Shown: positions 36,432 through 45,678 of the stretch, one piece after another
How positions within the stretch are numbered: the stretch's first letter is position 1
How the letters are laid out: each line of letters opens with the position of its first letter
Source of the DNA: Streptomyces sp. NWU339
GTDB taxonomy: Bacteria; Actinomycetota; Actinomycetes; Streptomycetales; Streptomycetaceae
NCBI RefSeq assembly: GCF_003143855.1
Contig: NZ_QFRK01000018.1
Span: forward strand, 62,001-126,000
Length of the DNA stretch: 64,000 nucleotides
Reading direction: 5' to 3'
The notes under the pieces: model-generated
Seen by the model: the letters and a program-made list of their open reading frames with translations, nothing else
Told to the model about the DNA's origin: nothing
Databases searched by the model: none
Made by a program: the position numbers and the translations under genes

Positions 36432-39326
36432 ATGCAGACCTCGTCGGACCGGCATGAGTATCCCGCCCACTGGGAGGCCGACGTGGTGCTGCGCGACGGC
36501 GGCACCGCGCGCGTGCGGCCCATCACCGTTGATGACGCCGAGCGCCTGGTCAGCTTCTACGAGCAGGTGTCGGACGAGTCGAAGTACTACCGCTTCTTCG
36601 CGCCCTACCCTCGCCTGTCCGCCAAGGACGTACACCGGTTCACACACCACGACTTCGTGGACCGGGTGGGACTCGCGGCCACCGTGGGCGGCGAGTTCAT
36701 CGCCACCGTACGCTATGACCGGATCGGCCCCGACGGAACACCCGCCCCCTCCCACCCGTCGCCCGCCGGAGCGCCCGCCCCTGCGGTCTCCGACGAGGCC
36801 GAGGTCGCCTTCCTGGTGCAGGACGCCCACCAGGGCCGGGGCATCGCCTCCGCCCTCCTCGAACACATCGCCGCCGTCGCGCGCGAGCGCGGCATCCGCC
36901 GGTTCGCCGCCGAGGTGCTGCCGGCCAACAGCAAGATGATCAAGGTGTTCACGGACGCCGGGTACACCCAGAAGCGCAGCTTCGAGGACGGTGTGGTCCG
37001 CCTGGAGCTCGACCTCGAACCCACCGACCGTTCGCTGGCCGTGCAGCAGGCGCGCGAACAGCGCGCCGAGGCCCGTTCCGTGCGGCGCCTGCTCACCCCC
37101 GGCTCGGTCGCCGTCATAGGCGTCGGCCGCAGGCCCGGCGGCGTGGGCCGCAGCCTCCTCGACAACATCCGGGACGGCGGGTTCACCGGCCGCCTGTACG
37201 CCGTGAACAAGGCCTTCCCGCCGGAACAGAAGGAACTCGACGGCATCGACGGGAGCGAGGGGGTGCCCGCTCACCGTTCGGTGCGCGGCATCGACGGGCA
37301 GGTCGACCTCGCCGTCGTCGCGGTACCCGCCGAGCAGGTCCCCGAGGTCGTCGCCGAGTGCGGCGAACACGGGGTGCGGGGGCTCGTCGTGACGTCCGCC
37401 GGATACGCCGAAGCGGGCCCCGAGGGCCGTGAGCGCCAGCGCGCCCTCGTCCGGCAGGCGCGTACGTACGGCATGCGGATCATCGGGCCGAACGCGTTCG
37501 GCGTCATCAACACCTCCCCGGACGTGCGGCTGAACGCCTCGCTCGCGCCCGAGATGCCGCGCCCCGGCCGCATCGGCCTGTTCGCCCAGTCCGGAGCCAT
37601 CGGCATCGCCCTGCTGTCGCGGCTGCACCGGCGCGGCGGAGGCGTCACCGGCGTCACGGGCGTGTCCACCTTCGTCTCGTCCGGCAACCGCGCCGACGTC
37701 TCGGGCAACGACGTCATGCAGTACTGGTACGACGACCCGGACACCGATGTCGCCCTGATGTACCTGGAGTCCATCGGCAACCCCCGCAAGTTCACCCGCC
37801 TCGCCCGCCGGACCGCGGCGGTGAAGCCACTCGTCGTGGTCCAGGGCGCCCGCCACGGCGCAGGGCCCCGCGGGCACGCCGTGCGCGCGACGCGACTGCC
37901 GCACGAGACCGTCTCCGCGCTGCTGCGACAGGCCGGGGTGACCCGGGTGGACACCATCACGGAACTGGTCGACGCGGGACTGCTGCTCGCCCGCCAGCCG
38001 CTGCCGGCCGGGCCCCGGGTGGCGATCCTGGGCAACTCCGAGTCCCTGGGGCTGCTCACCTACGAGGCGTGCCTCGCCGAAGGACTGCGCCCGCACCACC
38101 CGCTGGACCTCACCACCGCGGCGTCGGCGGCGGACTTCCACGCGGCCCTGTCCCGGGCGCTGGCCGACGACACCTGCGACGCGGTGGTCGTGACCGCGAT
38201 CCCGGCGCTGGGGGGAAGGGCGGCCGGTTCCGTCGGCGATGCGGCGCTCGCCGAGGCGCTGCGCTCGGCCGCCGCCGCGACCCCGTCCAAGCCGGTCCTG
38301 GTGGTCCACGTGGAACTCGGCGGCCTGGCGGAGGCCCTGTCGGCGGCGGCGAGCACGGCCCCGCAGACGGAGCCGTCCGCCCGGCCCCGCCCCGCGCCGC
38401 CGGCCGGGGAGCGCGCACCCGCCGACAGCCCTTTGCCGGCGCCCGTGCTCCTCCCCGAGGACGCCCACCTCATCCCCGCCTACCCCGCCGCCGAACGTGC
38501 CGTCCGCGCCCTCGCCCACTCCGTCACCTACGCCCAGTGGCGGCGGGACGCCGCCGACCCCGGCAGGGTGCCCGAGTACGAGGACATCGACGAGAAGGGC
38601 GCCGCCGGACTCATCCACGCTCAGCTGACCCGCGGGCAGGGCCTGACCCTCGGCGCCGAGGAGACCTGCGAACTGCTCGGCGCCTACGGCATCCACGTCC
38701 ACCGTGCCCTCCCGGCTCCCACGCCCGACGCCGCCGTCGGGGCCGCCCGCACCCTGGGCCACCCCGTCGCCCTCAAGGTGACCGCCCCGCACCTCAGGCA
38801 CCGCGCCGACCTGGGCGGCGTACGGCTGGACCTGGCGAACGAGGAACAACTGCGCCGGGCGTACGCCGAACTGACCCAGCAGCTCGGCACGCCCGAGGAG
38901 CTGCGCCCCGTCGTGCAGCGGATGGCGCCGCGCGGTGTCGACACCATCGTCCGCGCGGTGATCGATTCCGCGGCCGGTGCCGTACTGTCCTTCGGGCTCG
39001 CCGGACCGCCTTCGCAGCTGCTGGGCGACATGGCGCACCGGCTGATCCCGGTCACCGACCGGGAGGCGACCTCCCTGGTGAGGTCGATCCGCACCGCGCC
39101 CCTGCTGTTCGGCTGGCGCGGCTCGACCCCGGTCGACACCCCCGCGCTGGAGGAACTGCTGCTGCGGGTGTCGCGGCTGGTCGACGACCACCCCGAGGTC
39201 GTCGCCGTCAGCCTGGAGCCGGTGGTCGTCGCCACCCACGGTGTGAGCGTCCTCAGCGCCTCCGTACGCCTGGCCCCGCCGCCCGCCCGCGACGACCTCG
39301 GCCCCCGGACGCTCCCGGCGTACTGA
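36432..39326 (+). CDS. Bifunctional GNAT acetyltransferase / NDP-forming acyl-CoA synthetase-like protein (Pat type)
   Basis: A 964-residue multidomain protein. Residues about 10-205 are a GNAT domain (VRPITVDDAERLVSFYEQVS, EVAFLVQDAHQGRGIASALLE with the acetyl-CoA loop QGRGIA). Residues about 215-690 resemble the CoA-binding and ligase domains of NDP-forming acyl-CoA synthetases (SVAVIGVGRRPGGVGRSLL, GLFAQSGAIGIALLSRL, FVSSGNRADVSGNDVMQYW). Residues about 735-960 are an ATP-grasp domain (AYGIHVHRALPAPTP, HPVALKVTAPHLRHR, LSFGLAGPPSQLLGD). Such enzymes acetylate lysines on acetyl-CoA synthetase and other proteins; the fused synthetase part is usually a sensor. The order GNAT-first is the one seen in Streptomyces. 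A His (GHAVRATRLPHE) lies near the expected phospho-His, but I could not confirm the alignment. It is divergent from ptsH. Confidence 0.93.
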   Translation: MQTSSDRHEYPAHWEADVVLRDGGTARVRPITVDDAERLVSFYEQVSDESKYYRFFAPYPRLSAKDVHRFTHHDFVDRVGLAATVGGEFIATVRYDRIGPDGTPAPSHPSPAGAPAPAVSDEAEVAFLVQDAHQGRGIASALLEHIAAVARERGIRRFAAEVLPANSKMIKVFTDAGYTQKRSFEDGVVRLELDLEPTDRSLAVQQAREQRAEARSVRRLLTPGSVAVIGVGRRPGGVGRSLLDNIRDGGFTGRLYAVNKAFPPEQKELDGIDGSEGVPAHRSVRGIDGQVDLAVVAVPAEQVPEVVAECGEHGVRGLVVTSAGYAEAGPEGRERQRALVRQARTYGMRIIGPNAFGVINTSPDVRLNASLAPEMPRPGRIGLFAQSGAIGIALLSRLHRRGGGVTGVTGVSTFVSSGNRADVSGNDVMQYWYDDPDTDVALMYLESIGNPRKFTRLARRTAAVKPLVVVQGARHGAGPRGHAVRATRLPHETVSALLRQAGVTRVDTITELVDAGLLLARQPLPAGPRVAILGNSESLGLLTYEACLAEGLRPHHPLDLTTAASAADFHAALSRALADDTCDAVVVTAIPALGGRAAGSVGDAALAEALRSAAAATPSKPVLVVHVELGGLAEALSAAASTAPQTEPSARPRPAPPAGERAPADSPLPAPVLLPEDAHLIPAYPAAERAVRALAHSVTYAQWRRDAADPGRVPEYEDIDEKGAAGLIHAQLTRGQGLTLGAEETCELLGAYGIHVHRALPAPTPDAAVGAARTLGHPVALKVTAPHLRHRADLGGVRLDLANEEQLRRAYAELTQQLGTPEELRPVVQRMAPRGVDTIVRAVIDSAAGAVLSFGLAGPPSQLLGDMAHRLIPVTDREATSLVRSIRTAPLLFGWRGSTPVDTPALEELLLRVSRLVDDHPEVVAVSLEPVVVATHGVSVLSASVRLAPPPARDDLGPRTLPAY

Positions 39327-39850
39327 GGAGCGCAAGCCCTCGAGGGTCCGACTCGACAGGCCACCGGGTGTTTGGCGGCGCGTCGGGCGGGCACCTGTGC
39401 CCCGTTCCGCCGCCCGACGAACGGAGAGAACGGCATGCGCCTCGGGGGCATCGACGCCGACAGGACCGGATCCCCCTCGCCCGGCACACCACCCGCCCGG
39501 GGGAGGAGCGCCGGACTCTCCGCCGAACCCGCCACCGTCCCCCGTCGCGCTTTCCGCCGTCCCCCGGCGTGCTCCCGGACGATCCACCGATCGTCCGCAC
39601 GCGCGTCTGCCGCAGCCTGACGCGGATCACCGACCCCGTACGCGCACCGTGTGCCGACCCTGAACGGGATGCCGTGCGGCTCCGCCGAGCCGCACGCCCG
39701 GCTCCGTGTGGCGCGGCGGCGCCCCTCCGGACGGCTCTCCCTGCTACACAGAGCACTGAATGCCGGCGAATCAGACATAACCTCCCAAGGCTCGAGCGGA
39801 GGCCGCTCGCGCGTCAGCGGTCGGGCCACCGTGAAGGAGTAGGTGCCGAC
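39327..39850 (+). other. Region upstream of the Mrp operon
   Basis: These 524 bases have no convincing gene. Two hairpins are present: a 10-bp stem at 39381-39390/39410-39419, probably ending the acetyltransferase transcript, and a 10-bp stem with CGCC loop at 39673-39696. The rest is GC-rich leader and should contain the mrp promoter. Confidence 0.55.
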
Positions 39851-42694
39851 GTGCTGATCCTGCTGGCCGCCTACGCGACGGTCGCAGCGTCGATCCCCTG
39901 GTGGGAACGTCGGCTCGGTCGTGCGGTGTGGGCCGTGGCGGCCCTGGTGCCGTTGGCGACGGTGGTCTGGGCGGGCACGCGGGCGGCGGGCGTTCTGGAC
40001 GGCGGCGCGTACCAGGAATCCCTGCGGTGGGCTCCGTCGCTCGGTCTGACGATCGATCTGCGTCTGGACGCCCTGTCGCTGCTGATGCTGTGGGTGGTGG
40101 CCGGTGTCGGGGCACTGGTGCTGCTGTACTGCCGGTACTACGTCGAACATGACGCCGGCCCGCTGGCCGCTCTGCTGCTGGCCTTCGCCGGGGCGATGAT
40201 CGGACTGGTCCTGGCGGACAACCTCTTCATCCTGTACGTCTTCTGGGAGCTGACCACGGTCGCCTCCTTCCTGCTGATCGCAGGGCCCGGAAAGCGGGCC
40301 GAGCAGCGCCGGGCCGCCCGTCAGGCCCTGCTGGTGACGGCGGCCGGCGGCCTGGCGATGCTGCTCGGCTTCATCATGTTGGGCCAGGCGGCCGGCACCT
40401 ACCGCGTCTCGGCGATCCTCGCGGACCCCCCACGGGGCGGCGCGGTCTCCGCCGCCGTGGTGCTGGTCCTGGCCGGTGCGTTCACCAAGTCCGCGCAGAT
40501 GCCGCTGCACGGCTGGCTGCCCGCGGCGATGGTGGCCCCCACACCGGTCAGCGCCTTCCTGCACGCGGCGGCGATGGTCAAGGCCGGGGTCTACCTGATC
40601 GCCCGCCTGGCGCCCGCCCTGGCCGACGTGACGCCGTGGCGGCCGATGGTGCTCGGCGTGGGGCTCGCCACGATGGTGGTGGCCGCGTGGCGGGCACTGC
40701 GCGAGACCGACCTGAAGCTGCTCCTCGCCTATGGGACCGTCAGCGAACTCGGTCTGCTGACCGCCCTGCTGGGCGCCGGAACCCGGACGGCGGCGCTGGC
40801 CGGCGTGGTGATGCTGCTGGCGCACGCGGCGTTCAAGTCGGCGCTGTTCCTGTCCGTCGGGATCGTGGACCACCACACCGGTACCCGCGACATCCGGGAG
40901 CTGTCGGGACTGGGCCGCCGGCTGCCCGTGCTCTTCGGCGTCACGGCACTCGCCACCGCGTCGATGGCCGGTCTGCCGCCCCTCGTCGGCTTCCTGGGCA
41001 AGGAAGCCACCCTGGACGCGTTCCTGCACGGCACCGAGCTCACCGGCCACCAGCAGCTGACGGTGGTGCTGGTGTGCGGCTCCACGCTGACCGTGGCGTT
41101 CGCGGCACGGTTCCTGCACGGCGCCTTCGGCGGGCCGCCGAAGGGGAGGGCGACGCGGTCCGCGCGGAGCCCGGAGGCGGGATTCGTCGCACCGGTGGTC
41201 GTACTGTCCGTGGCGGGCCTGGTGCTGGGCGTGGCGTACCCCGCCACGGCGGCCCTGACCACCGCCTACGCCGACGCCTACCCGCCGGGAGCCGGCGGAC
41301 CGTACGAACTGTCCCTGTGGCACGGCTTCACCCCGGTACTCGGGCTGTCCGTGCTGTCCCTCGTCGCCGGTGCCCTGATCCACGCGCTCCGCCACCGCGC
41401 CGCCGCGGTGAACCGCCTGCCGCGCCTGATCGACGTGCAGCACGCGTACGACCGCGCGGTCGAGGGCGTGGACCGGCTGGCCGTGACACTGACCCGGCAC
41501 ACCCAGGTCGGCTCGCTGCCCGTCTATCTGACCGTGCTGCTCACGACGGTCGTCGCGGTGCCCGGCGCGGCACTCATAGCGGCGGCACCGTCGCTGGGGG
41601 CACCGCCCCTGTGGCGGTATTCGCTCGAACCGGTGCTGGCCGTGGTCATGCTGGCGGCCGCCGCGGCGGTGGTGGCCGCCCGGCACCGGCTCACCGCCAT
41701 CCTGCTGACCGGGGCCGTCGGGTACGGCGCGGCGGGCCTGTTCCTGGTACGCGGAGCCCCGGACCTGGCGCTCACCCAGTTCCTGGTCGAGACGACGACG
41801 CTGGTCGTCGTGGTGCTGGTGCTGCGCCGGATGCCGGCCCGGTTCGATCCCGGCCGGAGGTCGGTGCCGGGGCGGGCACTGCGGGGCGCGGTGGCCGTCG
41901 GGGTCGGCGCCGTCGTCACCTGCTTCGCGCTGGCGGCGGCCTCCGCGCGCACGGCCCCGGTGATCTCGCCCGGATACCTGCGTCGGGCGGCGGAGACGGG
42001 CGCCCTCAACGTCGTCGACGCGATCATCGTCGACTTCCGGGCCCTGGACACGCTGGGTGAGATCTCGGTCGTGCTGGTGTCGGCGGTCGGAGTGGGCAGC
42101 CTGATCCGGTTCCGCGACCGCGACGCGGTGCGGGGCACCGACGAGGAGCCGCCGACCCGCTTCCCCACGACGCACTGGGACGAGCCCCGGCAGACCTGGC
42201 TGCCGGGAGCCGGTGAACGGCCCGGCGGCGAGCGCTCGGTCCTGCTGGAAGTGGCCATCCGGCTGCTCTTCCCCTCGATCCTGGTGCTCTCGGTGTTCCT
42301 GCTGTTCTCCGGGCACTACCGCCCCGGCGGAGGGTTCTCCGGCGGACTGGTCGCGGGGCTGGCGTTCGTCCTGCGGTACCTCGTCGGCGGCCAGGCCGAC
42401 CTCGGCGCCGCCGTACGCCTGCGCCCGGTCGCGGTCGCGGGCACGGGCCTGGTGATCGCGGCGGTCACCGCCCTGGCGCCGCTGACCGTCGGCGGTGCGC
42501 CGCTGGACAGCCGCCTGGTGACCTGGCACCTGCCGCTGCTGGGCGAGGTGAAGTGGGCGACCAGCCTGTTCCTCGACGTCGGTGTCTACCTGCTCGTGGT
42601 CGGTGTCGTCCTCAAGCTCCTGTCGGCGGTGGGCGTCTCGCTCGGAGAGGCCGGTGCGGCGGCGGCCCGGGAAGAGGAGGGATCCGTCCGGTGA
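39851..42694 (+). CDS. mrpA: Mrp-type Na+/H+ antiporter subunit A fused to subunit B
   Basis: A 947-residue membrane protein, the large subunit of the Mrp/Mnh/Pha antiporter that expels Na+ (or K+) in exchange for protons. The first about 500 residues are NuoL-like (LDALSLLMLWVVAGVGALVLL, AFTKSAQMPLHGWLPAAMVA, PTPVSAFLHAAAMVKAGVYL, TVSELGLLTALLG). A DUF4040-type segment follows, and residues about 796-940 form an MrpB/MnhB domain (EVAIRLLFPSILVLSVFLL, FSGHYRPGGGFSGGL), so A and B are fused. GTG 39851 has AAGGAG eleven bases upstream. The stop overlaps mrpC by four bases. Confidence 0.95.
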   Translation: MLILLAAYATVAASIPWWERRLGRAVWAVAALVPLATVVWAGTRAAGVLDGGAYQESLRWAPSLGLTIDLRLDALSLLMLWVVAGVGALVLLYCRYYVEHDAGPLAALLLAFAGAMIGLVLADNLFILYVFWELTTVASFLLIAGPGKRAEQRRAARQALLVTAAGGLAMLLGFIMLGQAAGTYRVSAILADPPRGGAVSAAVVLVLAGAFTKSAQMPLHGWLPAAMVAPTPVSAFLHAAAMVKAGVYLIARLAPALADVTPWRPMVLGVGLATMVVAAWRALRETDLKLLLAYGTVSELGLLTALLGAGTRTAALAGVVMLLAHAAFKSALFLSVGIVDHHTGTRDIRELSGLGRRLPVLFGVTALATASMAGLPPLVGFLGKEATLDAFLHGTELTGHQQLTVVLVCGSTLTVAFAARFLHGAFGGPPKGRATRSARSPEAGFVAPVVVLSVAGLVLGVAYPATAALTTAYADAYPPGAGGPYELSLWHGFTPVLGLSVLSLVAGALIHALRHRAAAVNRLPRLIDVQHAYDRAVEGVDRLAVTLTRHTQVGSLPVYLTVLLTTVVAVPGAALIAAAPSLGAPPLWRYSLEPVLAVVMLAAAAAVVAARHRLTAILLTGAVGYGAAGLFLVRGAPDLALTQFLVETTTLVVVVLVLRRMPARFDPGRRSVPGRALRGAVAVGVGAVVTCFALAAASARTAPVISPGYLRRAAETGALNVVDAIIVDFRALDTLGEISVVLVSAVGVGSLIRFRDRDAVRGTDEEPPTRFPTTHWDEPRQTWLPGAGERPGGERSVLLEVAIRLLFPSILVLSVFLLFSGHYRPGGGFSGGLVAGLAFVLRYLVGGQADLGAAVRLRPVAVAGTGLVIAAVTALAPLTVGGAPLDSRLVTWHLPLLGEVKWATSLFLDVGVYLLVVGVVLKLLSAVGVSLGEAGAAAAREEEGSVR

Positions 42695-43224
42695 CCGGCG
42701 CGGTGGACAACACGGTGAACACCCTCGACGTGACGATGGCCGTCGTGGTGGGCGGCCTGTTCACGATCGGCTTCCACCTCATGCTGCAACGGTCCCTGAT
42801 GCGGATCGTCCTCGGCTTCATCCTCCTGGGCCACGGCACCAACCTGCTGCTCCTGGTCGCCGGCGGCACCCCCGGCCGGCCCCCGGTACTGGACGGGAAG
42901 CCGGTGAACCCGGCGGAGCCCGCCGACCCGCTGCCCCAGGCCATGGCACTGACGTCGATCGTGATCACGTTCGGTCTCACGGCGTTCCTGATGGCCCTCG
43001 CCTACCGTTCCTGGCGGTTGTCCGGCAGCGACGAGGTACGCGACGACGTGGAGGACCGGCGCATCGACATCGCCCTGCAGCGCGCCGGATCCGACGAAGT
43101 GAGCGGCACCCACGAGGAAACCGACCTCGACGACGGCGACGGCGACGAACCCGACGACGACGAATCCGACGACAACGAGCCGGACCACCGCGACCACGGC
43201 ACCACCCCGGGGGACCACCGATGA
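42691..43224 (+). CDS. mrpC: Mrp antiporter subunit C
   Basis: A 177-residue NuoK-like subunit with three membrane spans (VTMAVVVGGLFTIGFHLML, MRIVLGFILLGHGTNLLLLVAG, LPQAMALTSIVITFGLTAFLMALAY). The C-terminal about 60 residues are an unusual acidic tail, a run of Asp/Glu (DLDDGDGDEPDDDESDDNEP), much longer than in Bacillus MrpC. GTG 42691 overlaps the mrpA stop (GTGA). The stop overlaps mrpD (ATGA). Confidence 0.94.
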   Translation: MTGAVDNTVNTLDVTMAVVVGGLFTIGFHLMLQRSLMRIVLGFILLGHGTNLLLLVAGGTPGRPPVLDGKPVNPAEPADPLPQAMALTSIVITFGLTAFLMALAYRSWRLSGSDEVRDDVEDRRIDIALQRAGSDEVSGTHEETDLDDGDGDEPDDDESDDNEPDHRDHGTTPGDHR

Positions 43225-44828
43225 CCGCACTGCTGCTCGTCCTGCCCGTCGTGCTGCCGGTCCTGGCCGCCGGTGTGACCCTGCTCGGCCTGCCCGGCCG
43301 GGTGGTCCGCGCGATGAGCACGCTCGTACTGGCGGGTGTCCTGGCGGACGCGGCGGCTCTGCTGGCCCTCGCCGGAACCCGCGGTCCGCAGGCCGTGCAC
43401 GTCGGCGGCTGGCCGGCCCCGCTGGGCATCACGCTCGTCGCCGACCGGCTGTCGGCGCTCCTGCTCATGGTGTCCCTCCTGGTGACCCTGGCCGTGCTGC
43501 TCTTCGCCATCGGCCAGGGCACCGCCGAGGACCGCCGCAGCACGGCGGAGGTCTTCCACCCCGCCTATCTGCTGCTCGTCACCGGGGTGAGCCTGGCCTT
43601 CCTCACCGGCGACCTGTTCAACCTCTTCGTGGCCTTCGAAGTGCTGCTCGCCGCCTCCTACGTCCTGATCACCCTGGACGCCGACGGGAACCGCACCCGG
43701 GCGGGCATGACGTACACGATCATCAGCCTGACGTCCTCCCTGCTGTTCCTCACGCTCGTCGGCCTGGTGTACGCGGCCGCCGGCACGGTCACCCTGGCCC
43801 AGCTCGGGCCGCGGCTCGCCGAACTCCCCGACGGCCTGCGCGGCGCGCTCGCCCTGCTGCTCCTGGCCGTCCTGGGCATCAAGGCGGCGCTCGTCCCCCT
43901 GCACTTCTGGCTGCCCGACAGCTATCCCACCGCGCCGGCGCCGATCACCGCCGTGTTCGCCGCACTGCTGACCAAGGTCGCCGTCTACGCCCTGCTGCGC
44001 ACCCAGACGCTGCTCTTCCCGCGCTCCAGCGTGTGGATCCTGCTGGCCTGCGTGGCGATCGCCACCATGATCGTGGGCATCCTCGGCGCCCTCGCGCAGG
44101 ACGACGTCAACCGGCTGCTGTCCTTCGCCCTCGTCGGCCACATCGGCTTCATGCTGTTCGGGCTCGCGCTGTTCGACACCCTCGGGCTCACCGGCACGGT
44201 CCTCTACATGGTCCACCACATCGTCGTCCAGGCCGCGCTCTTCCTGGCTGCCGCCCTCGTCGTACGCCACACGGAGACGACGGGCCTGGAACGCATGGCA
44301 CAGCGGCCGCCCCCGACGCCGGTGGTCGCCGTGCTGTTCGCCCTCCCCGCCCTGAGCCTGGCCGGGATCCCGCCGTTCTCCGGGTTCGTGGCCAAACTGA
44401 CCCTGCTGCGGGCCGGCGTGGGGCAGGGCGGCACCGCGGCGTACGCCCTCGCCGCGGCCGCCCTGCTCACCAGCCTGCTGACGATCTACGCCATGACCCG
44501 GGTGTGGACCAGGGCCTTCATGCGGCAGAAGCCGTATCCGGACCACCACGGCGCGGACCGTCCGGACCCGCACCGCCGCGAAGGCGACCGCCGGACCCCG
44601 GCACCGCGGGACGAGCCCACGGCCTCCGACACCGTCCGCAGCCCGGAGCCCCGCGCCGGCCGGTACGGGGCCGGGCTGATGACCGCCGCCACCGCCGTCA
44701 TGGTGGTGACCAGCGTCGCGGTGGCCGTCTGGGCGGGCCCGCTCGCCCACGTCGGCGAACAGGCCGCACACGAACTGCTCGACCCGCGGGCCTACCGCTC
44801 CGCCGTCATGACCGGGGAGGACCGTTGA
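43221..44828 (+). CDS. mrpD: Mrp antiporter subunit D
   Basis: A 535-residue NuoM/N-like subunit with about 13-14 spans. FHPAYLLLVTGVSLAFLTGD, KAALVPLHFWLPDSYPTAPA, PITAVFAALLTKVAVYALLR and ALAQDDVNRLLSFALVGHIG are the proton-antiporter signatures with the conserved Lys and Glu. A hydrophilic insert rich in Asp, His and Arg (residues about 440-475) sits before the last span. The ATG 43221 overlaps the mrpC stop; the stop overlaps the mrpE TTG start. Confidence 0.95.
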   Translation: MTALLLVLPVVLPVLAAGVTLLGLPGRVVRAMSTLVLAGVLADAAALLALAGTRGPQAVHVGGWPAPLGITLVADRLSALLLMVSLLVTLAVLLFAIGQGTAEDRRSTAEVFHPAYLLLVTGVSLAFLTGDLFNLFVAFEVLLAASYVLITLDADGNRTRAGMTYTIISLTSSLLFLTLVGLVYAAAGTVTLAQLGPRLAELPDGLRGALALLLLAVLGIKAALVPLHFWLPDSYPTAPAPITAVFAALLTKVAVYALLRTQTLLFPRSSVWILLACVAIATMIVGILGALAQDDVNRLLSFALVGHIGFMLFGLALFDTLGLTGTVLYMVHHIVVQAALFLAAALVVRHTETTGLERMAQRPPPTPVVAVLFALPALSLAGIPPFSGFVAKLTLLRAGVGQGGTAAYALAAAALLTSLLTIYAMTRVWTRAFMRQKPYPDHHGADRPDPHRREGDRRTPAPRDEPTASDTVRSPEPRAGRYGAGLMTAATAVMVVTSVAVAVWAGPLAHVGEQAAHELLDPRAYRSAVMTGEDR

Positions 44829-45415
44829 CCCGCCGGGAGAACGCCCGCCGAGTCCGACACCACCTGCCCATGATCGGCTGGCTGTGGCTGCTGTGGATCC
44901 TGCTGTGGGGGTCCGTGAGCCCGGTGGTCCTCGTCGGAGGCCTGCTCGTCGCCACGGCCGTCGTCGGGACCTTCTCCCTGCCGCCGGTCCTGCCGGGGGC
45001 GGTGCCCCGGCCACTGGCGATCGGGCGCCTGCTGATCGCCCTGCTGACCGATCTCGTCGGGTCCGGGACCACCGTCGCCTGGCAGGTCCTGAGATACGGG
45101 GGAAGGACGTCCGCCGCGATCGTCGAGGTCCCGCTGCGCGTCGACAGCGACCTGCTGATCACCGCCGTGGCCGAGTTCACCACCATCGCGCCCGGCACGC
45201 TGGTGGTGGAGATCGACCGGCGCCGGCAACGGCTGTACGTCCACACGATCCCGGTCCACGGCGAAGCCGACATCGCCCGCCGCAGAAAGGCGGTGCAGTC
45301 CGTGGAGCGCAGGGTCGCGCGGGCCGTCGGCACCACCCGCCGCCGCACCGGACCGCCCGGAGACGACGGCTCCGGGCCTTCCTCCGACCCCGATCGAGGA
45401 GGCAGAACACCATGA
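44825..45415 (+). CDS. mrpE: Mrp antiporter subunit E
   Basis: A 196-residue MrpE. A TTG start at 44825 (TTGA overlap with the mrpD stop) is favoured because GGGGAGG lies four bases upstream; an ATG at 44870 is the alternative. Two spans near the N-terminus (MIGWLWLLWILLWGSVSPV and VVLVGGLLVATAVVGTF), then the soluble domain with EVPLRVDSDLLITAVAEFTT, IAPGTLVVEIDRRRQRLYVH, the usual MrpE signature. The C-terminal tail is Arg/Pro/Asp-rich. Confidence 0.92.
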   Translation: MTRRENARRVRHHLPMIGWLWLLWILLWGSVSPVVLVGGLLVATAVVGTFSLPPVLPGAVPRPLAIGRLLIALLTDLVGSGTTVAWQVLRYGGRTSAAIVEVPLRVDSDLLITAVAEFTTIAPGTLVVEIDRRRQRLYVHTIPVHGEADIARRRKAVQSVERRVARAVGTTRRRTGPPGDDGSGPSSDPDRGGRTP

Positions 45416-45678
45416 CCGTCATGTACACCGCCACCCTGGCCGTGCTCTCGGTGGCCGGACTGCTCACCCTGCTGCGCCTCGTGCGCGGTCCGGACGCGCT
45501 CAACCGCATCGTGGCGCTGGACGTCCTGCTGACGATGATCATCGCCGGGACCGCCGTGGGCATGGCCGTGCGCGAGGACACCACGCCTCTGCCCGTGCTC
45601 GTCGTCCTCGCCCTGCTCGCCTTCACCGGATCGGTGACGGCCGCCCACCTGATCGAGAAGCGGGCGGGCCTGCGATGA
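45412..45678 (+). CDS. mrpF: Mrp antiporter subunit F
   Basis: An 88-residue three-span MrpF. RLVRGPDALNRIVALDVLLT is the family signature. The ATG 45412 overlaps the mrpE stop (ATGA) and has GAGGAGG upstream. Confidence 0.94.
   Translation: MTVMYTATLAVLSVAGLLTLLRLVRGPDALNRIVALDVLLTMIIAGTAVGMAVREDTTPLPVLVVLALLAFTGSVTAAHLIEKRAGLR

Noticed and set aside
38069-39850. The mrpA frame extends upstream through the acetyltransferase gene to 38069
   Set aside because: The extension is arginine/proline-rich out-of-frame translation of the acetyltransferase gene and an intergenic region; MrpA homology begins at 39851 with a ribosome site.
38684-42529. A 1281-codon open frame on the minus strand opposite mrpA and the acetyltransferase
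   Set aside because: It is an antisense shadow of GC-rich codons with His/Arg/Gln bias and no known domain; the + strand genes are certain.
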